Assembly (NCBI GenBank): GCA_963675995.2
Contig: CAXXIY010000002.1
Coordinates: forward strand, 2,914,001-2,978,000
Source of the DNA: JAAFHB01 sp963675995
GTDB taxonomy: Bacteria > Bacteroidota > Bacteroidia > Bacteroidales > Prolixibacteraceae
DNA length: 64,000 nucleotides
Direction: 5' to 3'
Every line of letters starts with the position of its first letter. Position 1 is the first letter of the stretch. The notes beneath the pieces are model-generated. The model saw only the letters and a program-made list of their open reading frames with translations. It made no database searches and was not told the DNA's origin. Below are positions 33,030-40,653 of this stretch, in pieces. The translations under genes were made by a program, and so were the position numbers.

Positions 33030-34691
33030 TTAATTTTTAATCAAAGGTAGCGTTACTGACAGGATTGTTCCAATTCCCACTTCCGATTTTACCTGAATTT
33101 TCCCTTTATGATTTTGAACGATTCCGTGAACGATGGATAATCCCAACCCAATACCACTCGCATTTCGTTTTGTAGAAAAGAATGGTTCAAAAATATGAGG
33201 AATATCCTCAGCCGCAATACCCAAACCATTGTCTTTTATTTCAAATGAGACAGAATCCTCATCTGTATTTTTTGTTTTTATCACGATTTCACCGCTTTCG
33301 GATAATGCTTCCGAAGCGTTTACCAATAAAGCGATACAAGCCTGTTTAATCTGATTCGGATTGCAATAGATTAAATCGGACTGTGCAGCAAAGTCAGTCG
33401 AGAATTTAATGTTTTTAATTTTAATGGGATGGGACATTAAATCATAGGTTTCCTGAAGAATTCCCTGCAAATGCTTAGGTTCAAAGTCGTTCTGTTCTTT
33501 CCTTGAAAAATCGAGTAATCCTTTTACAATATCCCCACATCGTTTTGTTTCGGTTTCAATAAACTTCAGATGTTTGAGCATGGAATCACGTTTGGAGACA
33601 TAAAGCTCAGAATTAGAAACTTGCTTGTGTAATAATTTTGTATAAATCAGAATCCCTGACAACGGATTATTGATCTCATGTGCCACTGAAGAGGATAATT
33701 TTCCCAAAGATGCCAATCGCTCAACATGCATCAATTCATCTCTTGCGGCACCAAGTTCTTCCGATTTTTTCTGGACCTTATATTCGAGCTGTTGTGACCA
33801 GTTTTCCAATTCAGTTGTTGCAGTGTGCAGGTTGTCAAGCATATCATTAAATGCCTGCGAAACCATTCTCATATCATCAAGCTGGTTGGGTTTTAATTCA
33901 ATCCGGGTGCTTTTATCACCATTTGCAACTGCAATGCTTACTTCTATCAGGGCATTTAATGGCTCTTTAATTTTTTTGCGGGTGAAGAATAATAAAAAGG
34001 ATACCAGTAAAAAGGTGGCCAATATCGCCAATACCAGAAACTCGGTTGAGGATTTCTGTATAGCTTTGTCCTGAGCTTCCAGAGGGATTTTGATAACCAG
34101 TGAGCCCAATAATCTATCGGTTTCCTTGTGCGCATGACACGAACTTGAGGAACACGATTTTTCGTTCAGAATCGGTGATTTAATCAGTAAATGCCTGCTG
34201 CCATTGTCGTTCTGATTCATCTCACAGTCGCTGTTTACATTGATTATCCTGTAAGATTTCTCGTTTTCGGAGAACATCGTTTTTATATTGGCATGACAAC
34301 TAATACAATTTGGATCGCTGTGTTTTTTGTTTTTATCTTCAGCAAATGAGGAGTAAACGAGGTTCTCATCACTATCGTACATATTTACTTCATCAATTCC
34401 GGGTAAGGTGTTGATAATGTCCAGCGTGTTACGCAGTGAACTTTTATCATTGGCTAGCATAGAATGGTAGAGGGCACCCTCCACTATTGAACCAATATTG
34501 TTCCCGTTCTGGCGTATGATCGTGTTGAGATAATGTTCGTTAACAGACTTGAAAATAATAAAAAATGAGACAAACAAAAAAACCGACATGTAAGTGATTG
34601 TCAATACAACGCGGCCATAAATGGACGATCTGAATTTTACGTAATTATTAAGAATTACATTGCCTGTTTTGTTCTTGTGTTTAAAAAACAT
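33030..34691 (-). CDS. membrane sensor histidine kinase with c-type-heme-like motifs in its periplasmic domain
   Basis: A 553-residue kinase. Two membrane helices (about 27-48 and 217-237) enclose a periplasmic domain that contains C129-x2-C132-H133 (CISCH) and C180-x4-C185-H186 (CSSSSCH). These are patterns used for covalent heme c. Behind the second helix come HAMP (about 238-292), a coiled linker, HisKA with phosphoacceptor H338 in SVAHEINNPLSG, and an HATPase domain (DNGLGI, GIGLGLSIV). It likely senses redox state, oxygen or a small gas through heme and phosphorylates the regulator encoded 12 bp downstream. Heme attachment is inferred from the motifs only. Confidence 0.85.
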   Translation of the reverse strand: MFFKHKNKTGNVILNNYVKFRSSIYGRVVLTITYMSVFLFVSFFIIFKSVNEHYLNTIIRQNGNNIGSIVEGALYHSMLANDKSSLRNTLDIINTLPGIDEVNMYDSDENLVYSSFAEDKNKKHSDPNCISCHANIKTMFSENEKSYRIINVNSDCEMNQNDNGSRHLLIKSPILNEKSCSSSSCHAHKETDRLLGSLVIKIPLEAQDKAIQKSSTEFLVLAILATFLLVSFLLFFTRKKIKEPLNALIEVSIAVANGDKSTRIELKPNQLDDMRMVSQAFNDMLDNLHTATTELENWSQQLEYKVQKKSEELGAARDELMHVERLASLGKLSSSVAHEINNPLSGILIYTKLLHKQVSNSELYVSKRDSMLKHLKFIETETKRCGDIVKGLLDFSRKEQNDFEPKHLQGILQETYDLMSHPIKIKNIKFSTDFAAQSDLIYCNPNQIKQACIALLVNASEALSESGEIVIKTKNTDEDSVSFEIKDNGLGIAAEDIPHIFEPFFSTKRNASGIGLGLSIVHGIVQNHKGKIQVKSEVGIGTILSVTLPLIKN

Positions 34692-34760
34692 ACGATCACT
34701 GTGTTAGAATTGTTGGGGTGATTCTCTTAATCCAGTCGATTTATTTTTTAGTGCAAAATA

Positions 34761-34791
34761 CAAAAAAAAAACCGGCGCAATCGTGCCGGTT
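34761..34791 (-). terminator. rho-independent terminator, minus strand
   Basis: ACCGGCGC / GTGCCGGT (34771-34778 and 34783-34790, one G-T pair, loop AATC). On the minus strand it is followed by a run of at least ten T. It should end the transcript coming from the binding-protein gene and so isolate the kinase operon. Confidence 0.85.
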
Positions 34792-34840
34792 AAAAATAAT
34801 CTTTATCAGATGCTGTAATACAAAATTTGAATGGCAGATT

Positions 34841-35119
34841 CTATGATTCATCCCAATTTCTTATTTCAAACCCGTCAGGATTTAAAAATTTTCTTTCGAA
34901 ATCCTTCCATATTTCATCATGGAATGTTCGAAGTGAATGATCGCATAATTCACCTCCATCCTACAATATCACCATTGATGAATCGGAAGAGCTATTTCTT
35001 ATCGATATTGCAAGAAAATCTTTGAATGATTGATCGGTTATATAATCGCCATTCAAATAGACAACGAGACAGAAATTACTCGTATACAAGAATTTAAATC
35101 GTAAAAACAGAATTAATTG
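34841..35119 (-). pseudogene. remnant of a second copy of the binding-protein/GcvH C-terminus
   Basis: One minus-strand frame runs from 35119 to a TAG at 34843, broken by a TAG at 34963-34961. Its text DQSFKDFLAISIRN...MVIL*DGGELCD...HDEIWKDFERKF matches the end of the intact upstream neighbour (RLKDFFASAVR...MVLQDGGVLRD...GPEIWEDF). The inner TAG replaces a Gln codon, as expected for CAG to TAG. No start codon or upstream domain is left. It lies between the intact gene and the terminator, so it is probably a decayed tandem duplicate. Confidence 0.65.
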
Positions 35120-35134
35120 TTATAAACCTTTAAA

Positions 35135-36844
35135 TTACTTGACATTATCAATATACTGCGTTTGAAAATCTTCCCAGATTTCCGGACCAAGCTCTGAAAG
35201 GATGCCATCTCTAAGTACACCGCCATCCTGCAAAACCATTACAAATGCAGGTACATGGAGTCGTACTGCCGAAGCAAAGAAATCCTTTAATCTCGAATAT
35301 TCTGTTTTTAACCATTCGGTGTACTTTTCAGCCATATTCATAAAATCAATTTCAAGTGACCAGTTTGCAGGTTCAACAGTATAAATCCATCCATCGGCAA
35401 ATGGATCTGTATTGAGCAGTTCCACATCATATACCAGATTACTGTTTGGCGTTTTAATTGTTCCAGTTACAGGGGAACTGATGTTTAATTGTTTTCCATG
35501 CTGAATGATGGTCACCAGATGTTCTCCTTTTTTAATCTTATCACCACTTTTCTTCATTTCAATCCTAGTTAGAGGACCTGTAATGTGAAGGAGAAAGTCG
35601 TCGATCCCAACTTTTACCAGACCGTCTTTTTTCATGAAAGCCCAGGTGTGAGTTTTATCAAAGTATATCCCCATTGGAATAGAGACTGCATTCTCATCAA
35701 AAATTCCGGGAGTATCAGAAATGTTATGGGAAATGACAGCCCGCTTGTTAACTCGGATGCGCCTAAGGACCCTGTCAGATACAATACTTGTGGCAAAGAG
35801 AACGAACAAGACCATGATTACTATTTTCAGTATTGAAAAAAAGGATTCGGGTGTTGAGGGATAAAAGGATGGTTCATTGATTCTTGCAAGCTGGGTTTGT
35901 CTTTCAGAGAGTACCAGATCTGTAAGGCCATTTGCATTCAACGTTTTTTGTCCTTCGGTTAATACCCAGTTGAGAAATGCAATTTCGGCTTCATTTTTTG
36001 GTTTTGCTGCAGAAACTGAAAAAATATGACCCGATAATTCGCCTGGATATTTTCCAATCCAGACTCCCCTCGAAAACTCCTGGAGATTCGAATAGATGGC
36101 CTCCATATAATCGATTCTTCCATTTCCGTTTTTATCAATGGGCACAATTTGAATATGTTCGGCGATCGTTTGATCATTTTGATTCACAATTTGGAATAAT
36201 TTGCAAAACCCGAGCCCATTAGGATCTTTTTGAATTGCTGAAACCATCTCCTGTTCATTGGCAACCTGAACGCCTAAGGGCTTGAATTGGTTCTCTTTTA
36301 CAAAATCGGCGACTCCAGCAATTACAGAAGGGTCATTGATAAAATAGAGATGTAATGGAGCAGAACTATTATTATTGTTTTTTTGAAGGAGCATACCCCA
36401 GGTTGGGTTTTGTGAACTCTGTAACAAGTGTCCCAAATCCACGGATGTTATTCCTTTCAGGATTATTTCATTCCTGAGCGGGTTTAAATCATTCATAACC
36501 GGAATAATTACATTTCGGGCCACGGTTATACTCCATGGCGTTTGATTATTTACCTCAGCTAATGAGCGATCTGATATAAAACCTATACCACTGCCTTTTT
36601 TTAGTAATCGTGAGATTTCATTCGTTTCAGATTTAAGGAGCTGTATATTCATCCCGGGATTTGATTTCAAATATTCACTTACCCAATTCGAGGTAAGGGG
36701 ATAGAGCTCAGGAGTAGAGAAGATGGTAATAGCACCTTTCTGATCAACACTCTTTTCCTTGACCAATTCTTTACTCCCAACAAAACTGTATGATGAAAGT
36801 AAAATTCCGACTATTAAAATGATCCTGGTTTTCATGATTTTCAT
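35135..36844 (-). CDS. PstS-like binding protein fused to a membrane helix and a GcvH-like domain
   Basis: A 569-residue protein. It has a signal peptide (about 1-24), a periplasmic substrate-binding domain of the PstS/ModA type (about 36-320) with an EF-hand-like loop DKNGNGRIDYME (238-249), one membrane helix (about 336-356) and a cytoplasmic domain (about 385-498) that resembles the glycine-cleavage H protein. The lipoylation site is not canonical: the hairpin reads QHGKQLNISSPVTG with K451 one residue nearer the SPVTG turn than in GcvH, and ESVKA is absent. A tail with DGGVLRDG and EIWEDF follows. No glycine-cleavage or transporter genes are nearby. It could be a sensor or redox-partner protein; this is inference. 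Confidence 0.7.
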   Translation of the reverse strand: MKIMKTRIILIVGILLSSYSFVGSKELVKEKSVDQKGAITIFSTPELYPLTSNWVSEYLKSNPGMNIQLLKSETNEISRLLKKGSGIGFISDRSLAEVNNQTPWSITVARNVIIPVMNDLNPLRNEIILKGITSVDLGHLLQSSQNPTWGMLLQKNNNNSSAPLHLYFINDPSVIAGVADFVKENQFKPLGVQVANEQEMVSAIQKDPNGLGFCKLFQIVNQNDQTIAEHIQIVPIDKNGNGRIDYMEAIYSNLQEFSRGVWIGKYPGELSGHIFSVSAAKPKNEAEIAFLNWVLTEGQKTLNANGLTDLVLSERQTQLARINEPSFYPSTPESFFSILKIVIMVLFVLFATSIVSDRVLRRIRVNKRAVISHNISDTPGIFDENAVSIPMGIYFDKTHTWAFMKKDGLVKVGIDDFLLHITGPLTRIEMKKSGDKIKKGEHLVTIIQHGKQLNISSPVTGTIKTPNSNLVYDVELLNTDPFADGWIYTVEPANWSLEIDFMNMAEKYTEWLKTEYSRLKDFFASAVRLHVPAFVMVLQDGGVLRDGILSELGPEIWEDFQTQYIDNVK

Positions 36845-36866
36845 ATTTTAATAACAAATCATAATA

Positions 36867-36883
36867 TTCAATTATAGTGCCAA
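36867..36883 (-). promoter_or_regulatory. sigma-54 (RpoN) promoter candidate
   Basis: On the minus strand the sequence is TTGGCAC-TATAA-TTGAA. The -24 box is perfect, the 5-nt spacer is right, and the -12 box TTGC has one change (TTGA). Transcription would begin about 12 bp before the ATG at 36844. Confidence 0.65.
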
Positions 36884-36931
36884 AGACGATTTACATATTT
36901 AATGTGCTGTTTTATAGTTAGTTACAGTGAG

Positions 36932-36954
36932 GCCTGTTTAAAATTTAAACAGGC
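36932..36954. promoter_or_regulatory. 11-bp-arm palindrome, possible enhancer site for the NtrC-type regulator
   Basis: GCCTGTTTAAA and TTTAAACAGGC are perfect inverted arms around a single A. The centre is about 87 bp before the predicted sigma-54 start point, the usual place of an upstream activator sequence. Binding by the regulator encoded at 31674-33017 is inferred. Confidence 0.5.
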
Positions 36955-37260
36955 AAAGTGTTGAATAAATATACATCAATTTGTATCAAAAATACTATAA
37001 TACTGAATATCTGCAACATAAGAACTATGTAAGTAAATTAAACAACTGTTGAATATATCAACACAATTACCAGCCTAATTATGAAAGAAACAGGGTGCGA
37101 AAGCGTTATAACAGGAAGTCAACTATTTATTTGAATTAAACGCTCTATTTGTCGGTGATTTTGGAGGGAATCGGGGGTGCAGGAGGAAAAGCGAAGCTGC
37201 TCAACATATTTTTAAACATAGGAATTGTTGTATATCGTTTTTTTAGATACAGAAGGAAAT

Positions 37261-37306
37261 AAAGTTGGAATCCACTCCTTTAAATTAAGGAGTGGATTCC
37301 AACTTT
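37261..37306 (-). terminator. 20-bp perfect hairpin after the GH78 gene
   Basis: AAAGTTGGAATCCACTCCTT (37261-37280) and its exact complement (37287-37306) enclose a 6-nt loop. It lies 50 bp after the stop of the minus-strand GH78 gene; T-rich sequence on both sides would let it end transcription in either direction. Confidence 0.8.
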
Positions 37307-37355
37307 TAGTTTTTTTCCAAATGAAAGTTTTTGACCCATTGAATATCTTCTGATC

Positions 37356-39779
37356 TTAAAGATTTACCTCTATCTTATATTCCCCTTGACTCAGATTGAA
37401 ATCGGCTGTTAATGGTTTCATAACTAATTGTGCAGGTTCAGACACCCTGGTTATAATGATCTTTTTAAATTTCTTAAAAGGGAGCCTGACCGAAGCCTCA
37501 GTTCCATCGGGTACCTTCAGGTTAAACTGACAATTACCTGGACTTTTTTTGATCCAACCGGAGGTTATCACACCGTACGGTGATTCATATGAGCAATTTA
37601 CATTTGACAGATCCTCCGGAACATAGGGTGCAATAATAAATTTTTTGAACCCGGGATATTCAGTCATTTCCCGGATACCTCCCAGCCACCTGTAGAACCA
37701 TTCGGTAACCGTTCCAAACATAGGATGGCAATTTGAATAGGTATTATCGCTCTCCTTCCAGGTTTCCCATAGCGTTGTAGCCCCTTTGTCGATCATATGG
37801 CCCCATCCCGGGTAGGTTTTACTATGGATAATTTCATACACTTTATCCGCATATCCTTCCTGAGAAAGTGCCTCAAGGATAAATTTTGTTCCAAAGATTC
37901 CGGTTGTGAAATGTCCGTTTACCCCATTTTTAACTGCCAAAAGGAGGGAATCAACGGCTGAATGTTTTTCCTTTTCAGGAATCAGATTATAATAAAGAAG
38001 CGTAGCAAAAAGGGTCTGCCGGTTAATTGGACCCGGTACCGGATTCAGCCAGAACCGGGTTAGAATTGCTGTTGAAAGTTTCCGCTCCAATGCTCCAAAT
38101 TTTATTTCATTCTCACGATCTTTCATTATGGCTGCAAACCGCTTCATGATCAGGGCACATTTCAGGTAATGTGTTGTTCCTATCAGTTCAACAGGAACAG
38201 GTATCATCGACTCATGATCTGCCAATCCTTTTTTCACAATACCTTCCGGATGAATCCGAGCCACCTTTTCCATCCATTTTAGATCAAATGAATAGAGTTC
38301 TCTAACCAATGAAGTATCATTGTAATAGTTCAGGAGATGATCCTGAGTGGTAATAACTGCTGACTCCCAGCTAATTCCGCAATATTTCATGATAAAAGGT
38401 GCAATATCAATAAAGACAGAATCGTTTACTGCATCGACCCAGTCGTAGATCGTCTTACGATAAAAATCATGCATGTCGTAATTGCAGATAAAGGATTCGC
38501 TGGTTGCATTCAAATCTCCTCCATACCCAAACCGTTCCCGTCCGGGGCAGTCTGACTGAACGCTCATTAGATTATTGACGAAAGTCTGTTTGGTGGCTTC
38601 CTGAATATCATTGAGCAGTTTTGAAGATGATGAGAAATGGCCCATCTCTTTTACATTCGTGTGAAGTACAAGGCCTTGAATATCTGTCAATAATGGGGCT
38701 TTCTCCAGACCTGAAATCTCCAAATAGCGGAAAACGTGGAATGTGAACTCCGGACAATACCAAATATCATTTGTTTTACCAAAAATGTATTCATCTGTCT
38801 GCCATGCGATTGCAGGCGCACCAGGCCCTCCTTGTCCGGCCCGCTTTATCTGACCGCAAACAGCCGTCATTGGATTCAGTTCTCCATCGCTATAAATACG
38901 TTCCCCAAAACGGAAAGTGATTTTATCTCCCTCCTTACCATGAAGCCTGATCTTATATAATCCGGTAAAATTTACCCCCATATCCACAACATAAACTCCC
39001 TTTCTCAGTGAGGCTATGGCGATTGGCTTTTGAAGTCCTGTTTGCTGAATCGCAGGAAAGAATGATTTTTGAAGCTTTCCACCAGGTCCCTTACCAATTT
39101 TGGCAGCAGTCCATTGTGAATCATCGAATTGAACACTATTCCATCCTTTTAACTCTTTCCGTGCATCATATACTTCTCCAATATAGACGTTGTTTTTAAT
39201 GATTGGTCCATAGGCAAATTTCCAGCTATTATCACTTTTTATCTCCGTGACATCTCCATTCTGGTAGGTTATGACCAGTTTGGCTATAAATTGTGGTCTG
39301 CCAACACTGAGCGTTTCTCTTAAGTTACGATTGCCCCACATTCTCATAGGGAGGGGATTGTAAAAACCATTACCCAAAGATACACCGATGCAATTTTGAC
39401 CAGTCAGGATATTTGATGTGATGTCAAATTCCGAATAATAGACTCGTTTGGCGAAGGAGGTCCAGGCGGGATCGAGGAAATTCTTCCCTATTTTCTCACC
39501 GTTGATAGTTGCACAATAGTAGCCTGCAGCTGTAATAAATAGTCTGGCCGATTTTATGTTTCCTTTTGTAATGAAATTTTTACGAAACATCGGGGCCGGA
39601 TCATCTCCGTACATCAGGGAATCGTTTTCCGGCTGAAGTCTGGGATCGCCGATCCAACTCGCGCCTGTCAGATCATTTAATTTTATTGCAAAATCCGATC
39701 TATTTTGACCGAAACAATGTGTGAATGTCAAATATATGAACAGGATACATAGCACGATACCAGTGTGGTGAGACCTCAT
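37356..39779 (-). CDS. GH78 alpha-L-rhamnosidase
   Basis: An 807-residue secreted enzyme with a signal peptide (about 1-24). It has jelly-roll domains (about 60-360), the (alpha/alpha)6 barrel (about 380-705) and a C-terminal sandwich. Catalytic residues fit the family: D410, E415 and D422 in DCPGRERFGYGGD, and E672 in TLWETWKE. It lacks the fibronectin-like first domain of the other GH78 in this window and differs in the acid motif (PGRERFGYGGD against PHREKLGWLE), so the two belong to different subgroups and may cut different linkages. Its start overlaps the end of the esterase gene by 4 bp. Confidence 0.92.
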   Translation of the reverse strand: MRSHHTGIVLCILFIYLTFTHCFGQNRSDFAIKLNDLTGASWIGDPRLQPENDSLMYGDDPAPMFRKNFITKGNIKSARLFITAAGYYCATINGEKIGKNFLDPAWTSFAKRVYYSEFDITSNILTGQNCIGVSLGNGFYNPLPMRMWGNRNLRETLSVGRPQFIAKLVITYQNGDVTEIKSDNSWKFAYGPIIKNNVYIGEVYDARKELKGWNSVQFDDSQWTAAKIGKGPGGKLQKSFFPAIQQTGLQKPIAIASLRKGVYVVDMGVNFTGLYKIRLHGKEGDKITFRFGERIYSDGELNPMTAVCGQIKRAGQGGPGAPAIAWQTDEYIFGKTNDIWYCPEFTFHVFRYLEISGLEKAPLLTDIQGLVLHTNVKEMGHFSSSSKLLNDIQEATKQTFVNNLMSVQSDCPGRERFGYGGDLNATSESFICNYDMHDFYRKTIYDWVDAVNDSVFIDIAPFIMKYCGISWESAVITTQDHLLNYYNDTSLVRELYSFDLKWMEKVARIHPEGIVKKGLADHESMIPVPVELIGTTHYLKCALIMKRFAAIMKDRENEIKFGALERKLSTAILTRFWLNPVPGPINRQTLFATLLYYNLIPEKEKHSAVDSLLLAVKNGVNGHFTTGIFGTKFILEALSQEGYADKVYEIIHSKTYPGWGHMIDKGATTLWETWKESDNTYSNCHPMFGTVTEWFYRWLGGIREMTEYPGFKKFIIAPYVPEDLSNVNCSYESPYGVITSGWIKKSPGNCQFNLKVPDGTEASVRLPFKKFKKIIITRVSEPAQLVMKPLTADFNLSQGEYKIEVNL

Positions 39780-40576
39780 TTCTTTTTGTTTTTCTTTCCC
39801 TTGATCTTATTCAATCCCGTTGCTTTCAACCAACCGTTTGCCATCAATTTTGCTCCGGGTAATCCCGGATGGATTCCGTCCGGAGCCCAATATCGGTCTG
39901 GTGCTCTGTTTATCGCCTTATCATAAATTGCCTGAAAGGGAACAAATACGGCATTAAACTCAACAGCTAATTGTTTTGACACTTTTCGGTACTCATCAAA
40001 CATTGGATACCATTGTTCAGGTTTAATAGCACCTCCCCCTTTTAGTGTGTATGGCTCACAGATTATGAAACGGATATTGGGTAACTTCTGCCTTGTATAG
40101 TTAAGTAAATCCCTGTAATCGTTCTCATATTTCTTTAAGGTCCCCTTATAGCCTCCGTCTAAAGTATGCCAATAATCGTTAACACCAATTAGGATGCTCA
40201 ATATGTCTGGTTTAAGTGCAATACAATCCTCGTCCCATCTTTCTCGTAACTGGAATACTTTATTTCCACTAACTCCCCGATTATAGATTTTTAGTTTTTT
40301 CTCTGCAAATTTTTCCAAAAGTTGACCAGCGGCGAAAAGGACATAACCACGACCTAAAGCTTCGCTCTCATTTGGTTCTGTTATTTTTCGACTCCGGCTA
40401 GCATCGGTGATTGAATCACCCTGAAACAGTATTGTTGCATTGTCATTTATCGGTATACCTGCCTTTTTTGAAGTTGACTTTTTTTTTGCTGCCCCCTGGG
40501 CTGTCGATTGGACCAGCAAAGCTCCGGCACTTGTTACAACAGCTGTTTTTAAAAAGTTTCTACGAGAATTCGTCAT
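39776..40576 (-). CDS. SGNH/GDSL-type esterase with Tat-type leader
   Basis: A 266-residue hydrolase. The leader SRRNFLKTAVVTSAG is of twin-arginine type. All four SGNH blocks can be placed: S55 in FQGDSITD, the Gly-Asn block NRGVSGNK (N105), N133 in GVNDYW, and D233/H236 in APDGIHPG. Such enzymes in glycan loci remove acetyl groups, for example from rhamnogalacturonan. It is coupled by a 4-bp overlap to the GH78 gene, so deacetylation before rhamnose removal is a reasonable guess. Confidence 0.85.
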   Translation of the reverse strand: MTNSRRNFLKTAVVTSAGALLVQSTAQGAAKKKSTSKKAGIPINDNATILFQGDSITDASRSRKITEPNESEALGRGYVLFAAGQLLEKFAEKKLKIYNRGVSGNKVFQLRERWDEDCIALKPDILSILIGVNDYWHTLDGGYKGTLKKYENDYRDLLNYTRQKLPNIRFIICEPYTLKGGGAIKPEQWYPMFDEYRKVSKQLAVEFNAVFVPFQAIYDKAINRAPDRYWAPDGIHPGLPGAKLMANGWLKATGLNKIKGKKNKKK

Positions 40577-40653
40577 TTATGAAATTGGTTGATTAAAACT
40601 TTATTTTTAAGGTCAATTTTAAATTTGGATATTATTTTGCGCTTAGTTTTAAT

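Larger units (their letters stand above)
36845..37260. other. long regulatory/intergenic stretch
   Basis: No gene in either strand. It holds the sigma-54 promoter candidate and palindrome listed separately, both near the start of the binding-protein gene. From 36955 to 37260 I see only AT-rich sequence with a small palindrome around 37050 (GTTGA/TCAAC) and nothing else I can name. Confidence 0.5.

Noticed and set aside
34692..34760. Sigma-54 or TAnnTTTG promoter directly before the kinase gene
   Set aside because: TTTTGCAC and TATTTTG only partly fit; the promoter of the five-gene run could not be placed.
34831..35025. 64-aa plus-strand ORF
   Set aside because: It is antisense to the recognisable remnant of the binding-protein tail and has no protein-like features of its own.
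35135..36844. Calling this a glycine cleavage H protein or a phosphate transporter component
   Set aside because: The lipoyl site is not canonical, the protein has a binding domain and membrane helix, and no partner genes of either system are present.
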